Of a DNA stretch of 64,000 nt, positions 16,525 through 25,381 are shown piece after piece. Under the pieces are notes generated by a model, which was not told the DNA's origin, did not search any database, and saw only the letters and a program-made list of their open reading frames with translations. Where the stretch lies: the NCBI RefSeq assembly GCF_023499215.1, contig NZ_JAKHSK010000003.1:62001-126000 (forward strand), in the 5' to 3' direction. Made by a program: the position numbers and the translations under genes. Source of the DNA: Zunongwangia pacifica. GTDB lineage: Bacteria; Bacteroidota; Bacteroidia; Flavobacteriales; Flavobacteriaceae. Every line of letters starts with the position of its first letter. The stretch's first letter is position 1.

Positions 16525-17384
16525 ACTCGATCTTCACCCAACTTATCAATACTTTCAAAAGTACCCGTAAAGTTTTTTTCTTCGTGTAAATTAAAGTAGA
16601 TAAGACTTATAAAAATTGGTGTAATAATATAAAGTAAATACTGGGCGATAGAAGCCAAGATGGTTAAGATCATTAATACTGGATCTTTACTTTGTATACT
16701 TTGTGCCATAGATTCTACACCGGCATCTATCCCAGAAATCATCTCAACAATCATATAAATGATCATTGGCATCTGGAAAACAATATTGATAATATACATG
16801 ATGATCCCAAAAACGATAAGTACACCAAAGGTAAACCACCAGTTGTCTTTAATTAACTGAAAGCAGGATGAAATGGTATCACTAATTCCTTTTTGTTCAA
16901 AAACCAAAACAGGTAAAGCTAAGGTGAGCACTACACCAAGATAGATACCGGGAATTAATATAAACATAAGACCGGTAAAAATTAAAATACCAGAAATTAT
17001 ATTGATCGCAATACCATTTCCCAGGTCGCTTTTAAGTCCGTTTTTAACATCATCTTCGCTTACTACACCATTATTGGCGACATACGATTTTATGTAATTA
17101 AAAACACTTAGATAAAGCGCCGTAATATAGATCACAATAGCAATTAAATTTATTAAGGCAGGGATTAAAAAACCAGTGAAGTTAGAATAACTTTCAAATC
17201 CCAGGCCTAATGTTGCATAGGTATAATAGGCATTGGTTAAAATTAGCGCAATTAAAAAAGGAGCGCAAATTTTAAAATTGATACGTAGAAAGCTTTTGCC
17301 ATTTTCGCGTAAAAACTTAAAGGTATCACTTATTAATTCCCCAAAATCACGGGTTTTTCTAAACCTGAAAATATTATTTTCCAT
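16521..17384 (-). CDS. Multi-pass membrane protein of the MoxR locus
   Basis: A 287-residue membrane protein with about six helices. The soluble start is FRFRKTRDFGELISDTFKF, and the helices follow in the pattern of the glycerophosphodiester-phosphodiesterase membrane domain or DUF975/DUF4013-like proteins. I cannot assign the family with certainty. The ATG at 17384 is chosen over an upstream one because the longer version overlaps the SpoIIM gene by 50 bases and adds a sequence unlike relatives; the chosen start still overlaps by 11 bases. No catalytic motif is visible. Confidence 0.7.
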   Translation of the reverse strand: MENNIFRFRKTRDFGELISDTFKFLRENGKSFLRINFKICAPFLIALILTNAYYTYATLGLGFESYSNFTGFLIPALINLIAIVIYITALYLSVFNYIKSYVANNGVVSEDDVKNGLKSDLGNGIAINIISGILIFTGLMFILIPGIYLGVVLTLALPVLVFEQKGISDTISSCFQLIKDNWWFTFGVLIVFGIIMYIINIVFQMPMIIYMIVEMISGIDAGVESMAQSIQSKDPVLMILTILASIAQYLLYIITPIFISLIYFNLHEEKNFTGTFESIDKLGEDRV

Positions 17385-18339
17385 CAACAATTTTTTTATG
17401 TAAACGATGTGGTAAGAGAACATAGTACCACACGATTAGCATTAATGATAAACTTATTATTAAAATAGCCAGTACATCTGGCATTTCAGTATGTCTGGTT
17501 ACAAATCCTTCTAAAAAACCTGCAATAATAAAAAAAGGAACGGTAGAAATCACGATTTTTAGTCCGTCTTTAATTCCGGTGACAAACGATTGTAGTCTGC
17601 TATAGGTTTTAGGGAATAAAATACTGCGTCCCACAACAAGGCCAGCACAAGCTGCAATAATAATCACCGAAATTTCTATGGTACCATGAATCCAAATGGT
17701 TCGTGCCGATTCCCATAATAATCCTTTGTCGTAAAAGAAATACTGAAATGAGCCCAGCATAATCGCATTTTGCATAATTACAATAAGCGTTCCCAAACCT
17801 GCCAGTACCCCAAATGTAAAGGCCATTAAGCCCACCCGAACATTATTAATGGTAATCCCTAAAAACATATCGGTTTCTGATGCCTGTTTATAAACCGCCA
17901 TAGGATCATCGTTTTCAATATTATTTAAGGTTGAATTTACATAGGCATCACCAAGAACAGCTCTTACAAAACTATCGTCATTTGCGGCCGAGTAAGCTCC
18001 AATAATCGCAAATAAAACAAAGACAATAAAACTGAATAGTAATTGTTTTTGATATTGATAAAAAAACAGTGGAAACTCTTTAGTGTAAAATAAAACGAAT
18101 TTATTTTTCGACTCTTTTTTGTTTCTGTAGATTTTTCGATGCGCATGTGATGCTAAGTCGTTTAGGTATTTAGCCGTGTTACTGCCGCGATAAAAAGTGT
18201 TCGCATAGCTTAAATGATCTGTAATTTCTACGTAAGAAGCTGAAAGTTCGTCTGGAGAAATATTTGTATTATTTTTCAGGAGACTTTCAAATTTTAGCCA
18301 TTTATCTTTATTTTGCTTCACAAAAGCAGCCTCGCGCAT
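17374..18339 (-). CDS. SpoIIM/DUF95 family membrane protein
   Basis: A 321-residue membrane protein of the stage II sporulation M (DUF95) family. A cytoplasmic N-terminal region (1-100) precedes five to six helices. The segment IWIHGTIEISVIIIAACAGLVVGRS is the family's conserved HGxxE helix. SpoIIM helps engulfment in Bacillus, but this organism shows no sign of sporulation, and the Bacteroidota version always travels with RDD and MoxR genes. It is the first gene of the minus-strand operon and is divergent from RDD with only 38 bases between them. Confidence 0.9.
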   Translation of the reverse strand: MREAAFVKQNKDKWLKFESLLKNNTNISPDELSASYVEITDHLSYANTFYRGSNTAKYLNDLASHAHRKIYRNKKESKNKFVLFYTKEFPLFFYQYQKQLLFSFIVFVLFAIIGAYSAANDDSFVRAVLGDAYVNSTLNNIENDDPMAVYKQASETDMFLGITINNVRVGLMAFTFGVLAGLGTLIVIMQNAIMLGSFQYFFYDKGLLWESARTIWIHGTIEISVIIIAACAGLVVGRSILFPKTYSRLQSFVTGIKDGLKIVISTVPFFIIAGFLEGFVTRHTEMPDVLAILIISLSLMLIVWYYVLLPHRLHKKIVDGK

Positions 18340-18377
18340 ATTCAGGATTAAATTAGATCCTCAAAGAAACATATTTA

Positions 18378-19091
18378 ATGGATAATTTTCAAATTGAAAC
18401 CGCTCAAAATATCGGAATTCAACAAAATTCGGCCTCTATCGGAGATCGAATTTTAGCTTTTATGATAGATTTTTTTATTATGATCTTTTATTCGATCATT
18501 TCTATGCTTTTACTGGCTGGTCTTGATGTCGATGGTTTTGGCGAAATGGTATTTTATGTGATCATTGGTTTACCACTTTTGCTTTATTATTTATTGTTCG
18601 AAACATTTTGGGGTGGAAAAACGCCAGGAAAAGCCGCACTAAAAATTAGAGTGGTAAAATTAGACGGGTCTCGTCCTGCTTTTTCAAATTATTTAATACG
18701 ATGGCTGTTACGAACAATTGATATAAGTATTGGGAGTGGTAATATTGCAGTGGTTACTATTTTGCTGAATGGTAAAGGACAACGCTTGGGGGACATGGCG
18801 GCGAAAACTACCGTGATTTCTGAAAAAAGAAAAGTAAGTTTGGCAAATACACTGGCTGTTGAAATTCCTGAAGGTTATGTGCCTAAATATTCGCAGGTAA
18901 CGGTGTTAAAAGACAGTGATGTGCAGGATATCAAGGAAATTTATAGAAATGCCAGATTAAAGGGCAGGCATGATGTAATCATTGCCCTGGCAGAAAAAAT
19001 AGGGAATGTGCTAGGAGTAAAATTTGAGGAAAAACCTATGGCTTTTATAAAACAGGTTATTGAAGATTATAATTATTTTACGCAGCTGTAG
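18378..19091 (+). CDS. RDD family membrane protein
   Basis: A 237-residue protein with an RDD domain at about 18-145. It has the three-helix layout with SIGDRILAFMIDFFIM in the first helix and FWGGKTPGKAALKIRVV in the loop after the second. A cytoplasmic helical tail of about 90 residues follows. RDD proteins are of uncertain function; some have been linked to transport. The gene is divergent from the SpoIIM operon, as is usual for this locus. Confidence 0.9.
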   Translation: MDNFQIETAQNIGIQQNSASIGDRILAFMIDFFIMIFYSIISMLLLAGLDVDGFGEMVFYVIIGLPLLLYYLLFETFWGGKTPGKAALKIRVVKLDGSRPAFSNYLIRWLLRTIDISIGSGNIAVVTILLNGKGQRLGDMAAKTTVISEKRKVSLANTLAVEIPEGYVPKYSQVTVLKDSDVQDIKEIYRNARLKGRHDVIIALAEKIGNVLGVKFEEKPMAFIKQVIEDYNYFTQL

Positions 19092-19120
19092 GGGATGTTA
19101 TCTAAATAAAATTAAGAATA

Positions 19121-20176
19121 ATGGCGCAGAATTATAAAATAGTGATTGTTGGTGCAGGTTTAAGCGGTTTAACATTGGGTTATTTATTATCCAAACATAA
19201 TGTGGAAGTGTTAATTTTAGAAGCATCAGATCGCGTAGGTGGTAGGATACAAACAATTAAAGGAACTTTAGAAACGCCTTTAGAATTAGGCGCAACATGG
19301 TTTTCTAACATGCACCCAAGATTAATACAGTTTTTAGAGGAGCTTAATATTGAAAAATATCCACAGTTCTCTAGAGGAAAATCACTTTTTCAGACGAAAT
19401 CTTTTGAGCCGCCACAAGAATTTTATGTACCTGAAGCTGAAGCTCCTTCCTATCGAATTGCTGGAGGAACACAGCAATTAACCGATGCATTAGCAAGGAA
19501 ATTAAATTCAGATACTATCAAGCTAAATTCAAGATTAGTAGAAGTAAATGAACTAGGGAAAGAGTTACACCTTAAAACCGAAGATGGGCAAAATTATATA
19601 ACAAATCAGCTTATTTTTTGTTTGCCGCCAAAGCTGATATCGCCAATAAAATTCACACCAGAATTACCCAAAGAAGTCACTACAATTCTGCCCAGAGTAC
19701 AGACATGGATGGAAGGATCGATTAAATTTGTGGTAGAATACAAAAATGCATTTTGGCGAGAAGACGGGTATAGTGGTATGTTGTTTAGCCATTCTGGAAT
19801 TGTTTCTGAAATGTATGACCACACCAATATTGAAAAAGATAAATTTGGGTTCACAGGTTTTTTAAATAGTGGCGCAGCTTCATATACTTTTGAAGTCCGT
19901 AAAAAATTGGTTTTAGAACAGTTACAGCAACTATTAGGAGATAAAGCCCTAGATTTTATAACCTATAATGATAAAGTTTGGGTTAATGAATTTATAGGAG
20001 ATGGAAAGGGCAACTATCAGCAACCGCATCAAAATAACGGGCATCCAATATTTCAAAATTCCTATTTAGATCATAAACTTTTTTTCTGCGGAACAGAAAC
20101 TGCTAACGAATTTCCGGGGTATATGGAAGGAGCCATCCAATCGGCACATCGGGTTTTTAATAGCTTAGGTGTATAG
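19121..20176 (+). CDS. Flavin amine-oxidase-like FAD-dependent oxidoreductase
   Basis: A 351-residue flavoprotein of the monoamine oxidase/protoporphyrinogen oxidase type. The N-terminus has the dinucleotide-binding IVIVGAGLSGLTLGYLL followed by LEASDRVGGRIQT. The C-terminus has FFCGTETANEFPGYMEGAIQSA, the second FAD-contact motif. At 351 residues it is shorter than typical amine oxidases of about 450, so the substrate domain is compact. The substrate cannot be predicted. It lies 29 bases after the RDD stop and ends with a strong terminator. Confidence 0.85.
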   Translation: MAQNYKIVIVGAGLSGLTLGYLLSKHNVEVLILEASDRVGGRIQTIKGTLETPLELGATWFSNMHPRLIQFLEELNIEKYPQFSRGKSLFQTKSFEPPQEFYVPEAEAPSYRIAGGTQQLTDALARKLNSDTIKLNSRLVEVNELGKELHLKTEDGQNYITNQLIFCLPPKLISPIKFTPELPKEVTTILPRVQTWMEGSIKFVVEYKNAFWREDGYSGMLFSHSGIVSEMYDHTNIEKDKFGFTGFLNSGAASYTFEVRKKLVLEQLQQLLGDKALDFITYNDKVWVNEFIGDGKGNYQQPHQNNGHPIFQNSYLDHKLFFCGTETANEFPGYMEGAIQSAHRVFNSLGV

Positions 20177-20223
20177 TGCTTCGTTAAAGGGGGATTTCAC
20201 GATCCCTATAAGGGAATGTCTTA

Positions 20224-20264
20224 AAACCGGGAAGGTTTCCAAGGCAAACCTTCCCGGTTTTTTC
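20224..20264 (+). terminator. Strong terminator after the amine-oxidase-like gene
   Basis: A perfect 15-bp stem (20224-20238 against 20246-20260, core CCGGGAAGG/CCTTCCCGG) with a seven-base loop is followed by a T run. Confidence 0.85.
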
Positions 20265-20309
20265 TGAAGTTTTTAAAATTAGTAAAGTGGGATGAGATCA
20301 ATTAAAAAC

Positions 20310-21068
20310 TTAATCAATAAGTTCTACTTTCATTTCGATATTATCGATAGGCCATTCCGATTGGCCGGTTTTAACTTTAGAAATTTTATCAACGACATCC
20401 ATGCCTTTAGAAACGTAACCGTAAACGGTATGTTCGTTGTCCAGATGATGCGCTCCATTGGGATTTAAAACCACAAAAAATTCAAACGGACTGGAAGCTT
20501 TACTGGTGTTTTGCTCTGCATATTTAGCGGCAGAAAATGCTCCACGTACATGGGTGTGCCCCGCACTTAATTCATTTGGGATTAAATAATTACCAATAGC
20601 ATAACGTTTTTCGTTGGTAGATGCGTTGTCTGAATTTCCACCCTGGATTACAAAATTTGGTGCTACACGGTGAAAGTAGGTATTATCAAAATAATTATTT
20701 TTTACCAGCATGATAAAATTAGCGCGGTGCAATGGCGTGTTTCGATATAAAGTGACTTCAAAAGCACCAAAACTGGTAGTGATACGGACTTTATTTTCAG
20801 GATTTCTTTTTCCGTATTCGGTTAGAAACGGAATTAATTTTTCCTGTGGTATAGGAAATGCGGTATCTTTTTCGGTTAGCGCTTTTGCTTCCTCTTTTTT
20901 AATTCTAGCTGAATCTATTTGAGTTTTTGCTGAATCCGCATTGTTTGTACTACTTTTAACTGCTTTTGAAGTATTTTCTGAATTATTATCATTTGAAGTT
21001 TTCTTATCTTCACAACTTGCGAAAATACTAACAACCAATATTGCGATTACAGATACACGTTTAAACAT
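20310..21068 (-). CDS. Cyclophilin-type peptidylprolyl isomerase, lipoprotein
   Basis: A 252-residue lipoprotein with signal MFKRVSVIAILVVSIFASC (Cys19) and a charged linker (about 20-85), then a cyclophilin domain. It has YFDNTYFHRVAPNFVIQGG, containing the F-x-R-V and Q catalytic-site pattern, and VYGYVSKGMDVVDKISKVKTG. It catalyses cis-trans isomerisation of proline bonds, here in the periplasm. The domain has the divergent short form typical of bacterial cyclophilin A. Its start codon (21068-21066) shares CATG with the divergent Nudix gene's start codon. Confidence 0.9.
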   Translation of the reverse strand: MFKRVSVIAILVVSIFASCEDKKTSNDNNSENTSKAVKSSTNNADSAKTQIDSARIKKEEAKALTEKDTAFPIPQEKLIPFLTEYGKRNPENKVRITTSFGAFEVTLYRNTPLHRANFIMLVKNNYFDNTYFHRVAPNFVIQGGNSDNASTNEKRYAIGNYLIPNELSAGHTHVRGAFSAAKYAEQNTSKASSPFEFFVVLNPNGAHHLDNEHTVYGYVSKGMDVVDKISKVKTGQSEWPIDNIEMKVELID

Positions 21069-21705
21069 GGATTTTTTCGAGTTTAAAAATAGAATTTCAA
21101 ATTTAAAAAAAATAGAACTTCCTGGCGAGGCTGCGCATAACAAATTAGCTCCTTCTATTAGGGTTAAGGAACTTAAAAAAATAGATTTTTCTGTAAAAAA
21201 GACCAATCAGGCTGGGGTTATGGCCGTTTTTTATCCTAAGAACGATCAAACTTATTTTGTGTTAATTTTACGTAAAACCTATAAAGGCGTACATTCTAAT
21301 CAAATTGGTTTTCCAGGTGGTAGGGTAGAAATGGAGGACCGCGATCTACAGGAAACGGCCCTTAGGGAAACCGAAGAGGAAGTTGGTATACCACAGGAAA
21401 AAATAAAAGTGATTCGTGGATTATCGAAATTGTATATTCCGCCCAGTAATTTTTGGGTGCATCCTTTTGTAGGCATTTTGCAAGAAACCCCCGTTCTTAT
21501 CCCGCAAGAATCTGAGGTTGAAGATATCTTAGAAGTGAAACTTGATGATTTTTTAGATGAAAATAATTTTGTCACCAGAAATCTAAGCACTTCTTATATG
21601 AAGAATATCGATGTACCGGCATTTTTACTAAACGATCAGGTGGTTTGGGGAGCAACAGGAATGATGTTAGGGGAGCTTAGAGACATGTTACGGGAAATAT
21701 TATAA
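21067..21705 (+). CDS. Nudix hydrolase, probable CoA pyrophosphatase
   Basis: A 212-residue Nudix hydrolase of the NudL/CoA pyrophosphatase subfamily. The Nudix box reads FPGGRVEMEDRDLQETALRE with TEEEVGI after it. This form has two extra residues compared with the standard box, as in the CoA-pyrophosphatase type. It would cleave CoA to 3',5'-ADP and 4'-phosphopantetheine. I use the ATG at 21067, which overlaps the divergent cyclophilin start; the frame is open upstream but antisense to that gene, and NudL proteins have a leader of this length. Confidence 0.87.
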   Translation: MDFFEFKNRISNLKKIELPGEAAHNKLAPSIRVKELKKIDFSVKKTNQAGVMAVFYPKNDQTYFVLILRKTYKGVHSNQIGFPGGRVEMEDRDLQETALRETEEEVGIPQEKIKVIRGLSKLYIPPSNFWVHPFVGILQETPVLIPQESEVEDILEVKLDDFLDENNFVTRNLSTSYMKNIDVPAFLLNDQVVWGATGMMLGELRDMLREIL

Positions 21706-21717
21706 AATTAGAATACC

Positions 21718-21725
21718 TATATTTG
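21718..21725 (+). promoter_or_regulatory. Candidate -7 element of the acyltransferase gene
   Basis: TATATTTG is an exact TAnnTTTG match about 80 bases before the acyltransferase start. No clear TTG is seen at 17-23 bases upstream. Confidence 0.3.
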
Positions 21726-21805
21726 CGAGTTTTCATAAAAATTTAAGCTGAAATTGAAGATTCTTGAGTAAAAGGATTGGTGACGATAAATAGAGCAGGA
21801 AAATT

Positions 21806-22618
21806 ATGGGGTTATTAAGAAAAAATCCATTTGGACATATATTATTTTTAAAAAAATGGCTTATTCGTTTATTCGGATTAATGACGCACAGACGCTATCG
21901 AGGTTTTAATGAATTAAGCATAGAAGGATCAGAAATTATTAAAAATCTACCGGATACCGGGGTGTTATTTGTTTCTAACCATCAAACTTATTTTGCAGAC
22001 GTCGTAGCGATGTTTCATGTATTTAACGCCAGCCTTAGCGGTAGGGTAGATAGTATTAAAAATATAGGATATATCTGGCAGCCCAAAATGAATATTTATT
22101 ATGTGGCGGCCAAAGAGACCATGAAAGCCGGTTTACTGGCAAGAATTATGGCTTATGCCGGCGCCATTAAAGTAGAAAGAACATGGCGCTCTAAAGGTCA
22201 GGATGTGCAACGAAAAGTAAACCCAGACGATTCTAAAAATGTTGGGGTGGCTTTAGACGATGGTTGGGTAATTACGTTTCCGCAGGGAACTACAACGCCT
22301 TTTAAACCCATAAGAAAGGGAACCGCGCATATTATTAAACAATATAAACCTATTGTTGTACCCATAGTTATCGATGGTTTTAGACGTTCTTTTGATAAAA
22401 AAGGCTTGCGCATTAAAAAACGCGGAATTTTACAATCTTTTCAGGTTAAAGAGCCTTTGGAAATAGATTATGAAAATGATAGTGTAGATGATATTGTAGG
22501 AAAAATTGAATATGCCATCGAGCAGCATTCTTCGTTCCTAAAAGTAATCCCAACGGAAGAATTAGAGGAAATAGAGCATCTAAATGAAAAACGCCGCTAT
22601 TCTTATAAAGAAGAATAA
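21806..22618 (+). CDS. PlsC-like lysophospholipid acyltransferase
   Basis: A 270-residue membrane-associated acyltransferase of the 1-acyl-glycerol-3-phosphate acyltransferase superfamily. The catalytic region is NHQTYFADV, in which histidine and aspartate are separated by five residues rather than the usual four. Block II reads FPQGTTTPF instead of the common FPEGTRS. I recall the same variant in flavobacterial relatives, so it seems a lineage subtype, perhaps with a different acceptor. The C-terminal tail is charged. A role in phospholipid or amino-lipid acylation is inferred from the family. It stands alone between the Nudix gene and the convergent membrane protein. Confidence 0.82.
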   Translation: MGLLRKNPFGHILFLKKWLIRLFGLMTHRRYRGFNELSIEGSEIIKNLPDTGVLFVSNHQTYFADVVAMFHVFNASLSGRVDSIKNIGYIWQPKMNIYYVAAKETMKAGLLARIMAYAGAIKVERTWRSKGQDVQRKVNPDDSKNVGVALDDGWVITFPQGTTTPFKPIRKGTAHIIKQYKPIVVPIVIDGFRRSFDKKGLRIKKRGILQSFQVKEPLEIDYENDSVDDIVGKIEYAIEQHSSFLKVIPTEELEEIEHLNEKRRYSYKEE

Positions 22619-22654
22619 GCAGCGTTTATAATTCAGAATTATATTAATAGGTGT

Positions 22655-23296
22655 CTAATCGCAGTCTAAATTCTTTAACTGCATATAGTTTCTCTTTAAC
22701 CGTTTTAATAAGATACCGTAGATTACACGATAAAACAACCATAAGATCCCTAAAAACGCGGCTAAAGCAGCAAAGATAATTCCGGTAAATTTAAGCCAGT
22801 CTAAAGCATCAAAAACATAAGCACTACTATCGCTCACTTTGGTATCTTCAATATGATGATAAATTATTAAGTAGGTATAAGCCAGTGCAGTGATTGCTGT
22901 ACCTACTAAAACATACATAATGTAAAATTTTACGGTTCTACGGGTTTTTATAATATCCTGCATTAATTTTTTGGCTGAACTGGTAGCGTTTATCTGTCTG
23001 TAATTCATATAGAACCTAAACATAAAGTAGAGCGTAATTAAATAGTTAATACCATAAACCCACATGGTTATTTCCTTTAAGTCTAATTGTTCTAAAGAAT
23101 TCCAGTACTCTTCGTCTGCGGCAACGAGATTGAATAATACGCCAATCGAAAATTCGCAAATACTAATAATAAAGATCCACTTAACGATTGAAGAAGATCT
23201 TTTCCAGATCATTTGGTAAATCTCGTCATAGGAAACTTTAGGAAGTGTTGCTTCCTGTTTTTTCCAGTTCTTTTTTAATAATTCTAATCCATCCAT
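22655..23296 (-). CDS. Four-helix membrane protein paired with ECF sigma factor
   Basis: A 213-residue membrane protein: a soluble N-terminus (LLKKNWKKQEATLPKVSYDEIYQ), then four predicted helices at about 37-57, 80-97, 124-145 and 165-190. It starts 2 bases after the stop of the ECF sigma factor. That position suggests a membrane anti-sigma or signal-sensing partner, but it lacks the classical zinc-binding anti-sigma motif, so this is inference. I do not recognise a named family. Confidence 0.7.
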   Translation of the reverse strand: MDGLELLKKNWKKQEATLPKVSYDEIYQMIWKRSSSIVKWIFIISICEFSIGVLFNLVAADEEYWNSLEQLDLKEITMWVYGINYLITLYFMFRFYMNYRQINATSSAKKLMQDIIKTRRTVKFYIMYVLVGTAITALAYTYLIIYHHIEDTKVSDSSAYVFDALDWLKFTGIIFAALAAFLGILWLFYRVIYGILLKRLKRNYMQLKNLDCD

Positions 23297-23298
23297 AG

Positions 23299-23799
23299 TT
23301 AAGGATTTAAAACACTTTTAAGTTTGGTTTTTATTCTATTCATCTTCACTCTGGCGTTCACCTCACTTATCCCTAAAGTTTCAGATATTTCTTTGTAATT
23401 CTTGTCTTCCAGATAAAGAAAAACAAGTGCTTTTTCGATATCGTTTAATTCTTTTATGGCATTATACATTAATCCTAATTGCTGTTCGGTTTCGTCGTCG
23501 TACTCTTCAGCTTTAATTTTAAAATGAACAGTATCGAAATCCTGGGTTCTAATTCCTCTTTTTTTCTTGCGGTATAAAGTAATTGCGGTATTTAAAGCTA
23601 CCCGGTACATCCAGGTACTAAACTTGGCATCTCCTCTAAATTTTGGATAGGCTTTCCAAAGTTGTATGGTAATTTCCTGAAATAGATCATTATGCGACTC
23701 CCTATCGTGCGTATATAACCTACAGATTTTATGCGCAATATTCTGGTGCCGTTCTAATTTGGAAACAAACTGGTGCTCTAATTCTTTATCCACAATCAC
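23299..23799 (-). CDS. ECF RNA polymerase sigma factor
   Basis: A 166-residue sigma-70 family protein. Region 2 includes FQEITIQLWKAYPKFRGDAKFSTWMYRVALNTAI, and region 4 includes YKEISETLGISEVNARVKMNRIKTKL. The start codon is GTG at 23799, since no ATG is present in the N-terminal part. It is coupled to the membrane protein downstream. A small inverted repeat (23805-23822) lies immediately upstream. Confidence 0.93.
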   Translation of the reverse strand: MIVDKELEHQFVSKLERHQNIAHKICRLYTHDRESHNDLFQEITIQLWKAYPKFRGDAKFSTWMYRVALNTAITLYRKKKRGIRTQDFDTVHFKIKAEEYDDETEQQLGLMYNAIKELNDIEKALVFLYLEDKNYKEISETLGISEVNARVKMNRIKTKLKSVLNP

Positions 23800-23804
23800 A
23801 GGTT

Positions 23805-23822
23805 AGCTACTAGTAAGTAGCT
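23805..23822. promoter_or_regulatory. Short inverted repeat at the ECF sigma start
   Basis: AGCTACT and AGTAGCT form a perfect 7-bp inverted repeat with a four-base spacer, 6 bases upstream of the GTG start. It could affect translation initiation or bind a regulator; evidence is limited to symmetry and position. Confidence 0.3.
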
Positions 23823-23916
23823 GCAAAATATAAAATGTTACAAATTATTTTAAATTCAAGTTAATGCGCCCACTATTTGTGGGATAAGCCGTAAATTAGC
23901 GTCTCAATCAATAGTT

Positions 23917-25224
23917 ATGAATATACCCAGGACAGAATTACCCAGGGTGGTTATCATTGGTGGAGGTTTTGCCGGAATGGGCCTCGCAAGAAAGTTGTTA
24001 CAAGAAGACGTTCAAATGGTCTTAATAGATCGCAACAACTATCACACTTTCCAACCTCTCTTATATCAGGTTTCAACCGCAGGTTTAGAACCCGATTCGA
24101 TAGCTTACCCCCTTCGTAAAATTACGAGAAATTCAAAAAATTGTTTTTTTAGAAATGCAGAAGTAGAATCTATAGATGCAGACAATCAAATTATACACAC
24201 CAGTATTGGTGAGATTGTTTATGATTATCTGGTGATCGCTACGGGTTCTAAAACAAATTTCTTCGGCAATAAATCTGTAGAGAGCAATGCCATGTGGATG
24301 AAAACAGTCCCGCAGGCCTTGAATATACGGAGTCTTATCCTGGAAAATCTGGAACAGGCGGTAATTGAAAATGATCCCGAAAAGCGTAAAGCCTTACTTA
24401 ATTTTGTGCTGGTAGGAGCAGGTCCAACCGGAGTAGAGCTTAGCGGTGCAATAGCCGAATTACGTAATAATATTGTCCCTAAGGATTATCCAGACCTTAA
24501 TCCCGCAGAAATGAATATTCACTTGCTGGAAGGTTTAGATCGGGTATTGCCGCCAATGAGCGAAAAATCTTCAGAAAAGGCACAAAAGTTTTTAGAAGAC
24601 TTAGGAGTAAAAATTCACTTAAATACAATGGTGCAAAGTTATGACGGGCATTTGGTAACCACCAATACCGATCTTACTTTAAAAACAGAAACCTTAGTAT
24701 GGTCTGCCGGGGTAACCGGGGCACCGGTAAAAGGGTTAAACGCATCAGCGTTAATCGAAAAGGCTAATCGTTACGAAGTAAATGCTTTTAATCAGGTAAA
24801 TGGTTACGAAAATATTTTTGCCATTGGAGACATCGCTGTAATGAAAACCGAAGAATATCCAAGAGGTCATCCTATGGTAGCACAGCCGGCGATCCAGCAA
24901 GGAAGGCATTTAGCAAAAAATTTAAAGCGAATCTTTAAAGGAGAACAATTAGAGCCATTTAATTATTTTGATAAAGGAAGTATGGCTACGGTGGGTAGAA
25001 ATAAAGCCGTTGTAGATATAGGAAAATCTACTTTTGGTGGCTTTTTTGCCTGGTTTATATGGATGTTTGTACATCTTTGGTTTTTAATTGGTTTTAGAAA
25101 CAGGCTGGTGACCTTTTGTAATTGGGTGTATAATTACATTAATTTTGATCGTGCAGCACGTCTTATTATTAGGCCGTTTAAGTCGAATAGAGAAAACCTT
25201 GAAGCCGATCAGAAAAAGATTTAG
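23917..25224 (+). CDS. ndh: Type II NADH dehydrogenase (NDH-2)
   Basis: A 435-residue single-subunit, non-proton-pumping NADH:quinone oxidoreductase. It has two Rossmann motifs, VVIIGGGFAGMGLARKL for FAD near the N-terminus and FVLVGAGPTGVELSGAIAEL for NADH near 168-187, and the quinone-site HPMVAQPAIQQG. The C-terminal stretch FFAWFIWMFVHLWFLIGFRN is a membrane-associated hydrophobic hairpin as in plant and bacterial NDH-2. It passes electrons to menaquinone at the inner membrane. It is monocistronic, ending in a strong terminator. Confidence 0.93.
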   Translation: MNIPRTELPRVVIIGGGFAGMGLARKLLQEDVQMVLIDRNNYHTFQPLLYQVSTAGLEPDSIAYPLRKITRNSKNCFFRNAEVESIDADNQIIHTSIGEIVYDYLVIATGSKTNFFGNKSVESNAMWMKTVPQALNIRSLILENLEQAVIENDPEKRKALLNFVLVGAGPTGVELSGAIAELRNNIVPKDYPDLNPAEMNIHLLEGLDRVLPPMSEKSSEKAQKFLEDLGVKIHLNTMVQSYDGHLVTTNTDLTLKTETLVWSAGVTGAPVKGLNASALIEKANRYEVNAFNQVNGYENIFAIGDIAVMKTEEYPRGHPMVAQPAIQQGRHLAKNLKRIFKGEQLEPFNYFDKGSMATVGRNKAVVDIGKSTFGGFFAWFIWMFVHLWFLIGFRNRLVTFCNWVYNYINFDRAARLIIRPFKSNRENLEADQKKI

Positions 25225-25256
25225 TAACATAAGAAAGACAGAAAAAAGAAATTGTA

Positions 25257-25289
25257 AAAACCCGAATCCTGAGATTCGGGTTTTGTTTT
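25257..25289 (+). terminator. Terminator after NDH-2
   Basis: AAAACCCGAATC and GATTCGGGTTTT form a perfect 12-bp stem with a CTGA loop, followed by GTTTTTT. Confidence 0.85.
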
Positions 25290-25381
25290 TTCAATTGGTC
25301 GTTAAAAAATAACAGTTCGGTTTTCTTTTTTATAGAAGGAGGAGTTCCTAAAGCATTTTTGAAGTATAAAATCGAACAAAA

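Noticed and set aside
17374-18339. SpoIIM as evidence of sporulation
   Set aside because: No other sporulation genes are present and the family occurs widely in non-sporulating Bacteroidota beside MoxR and RDD genes.
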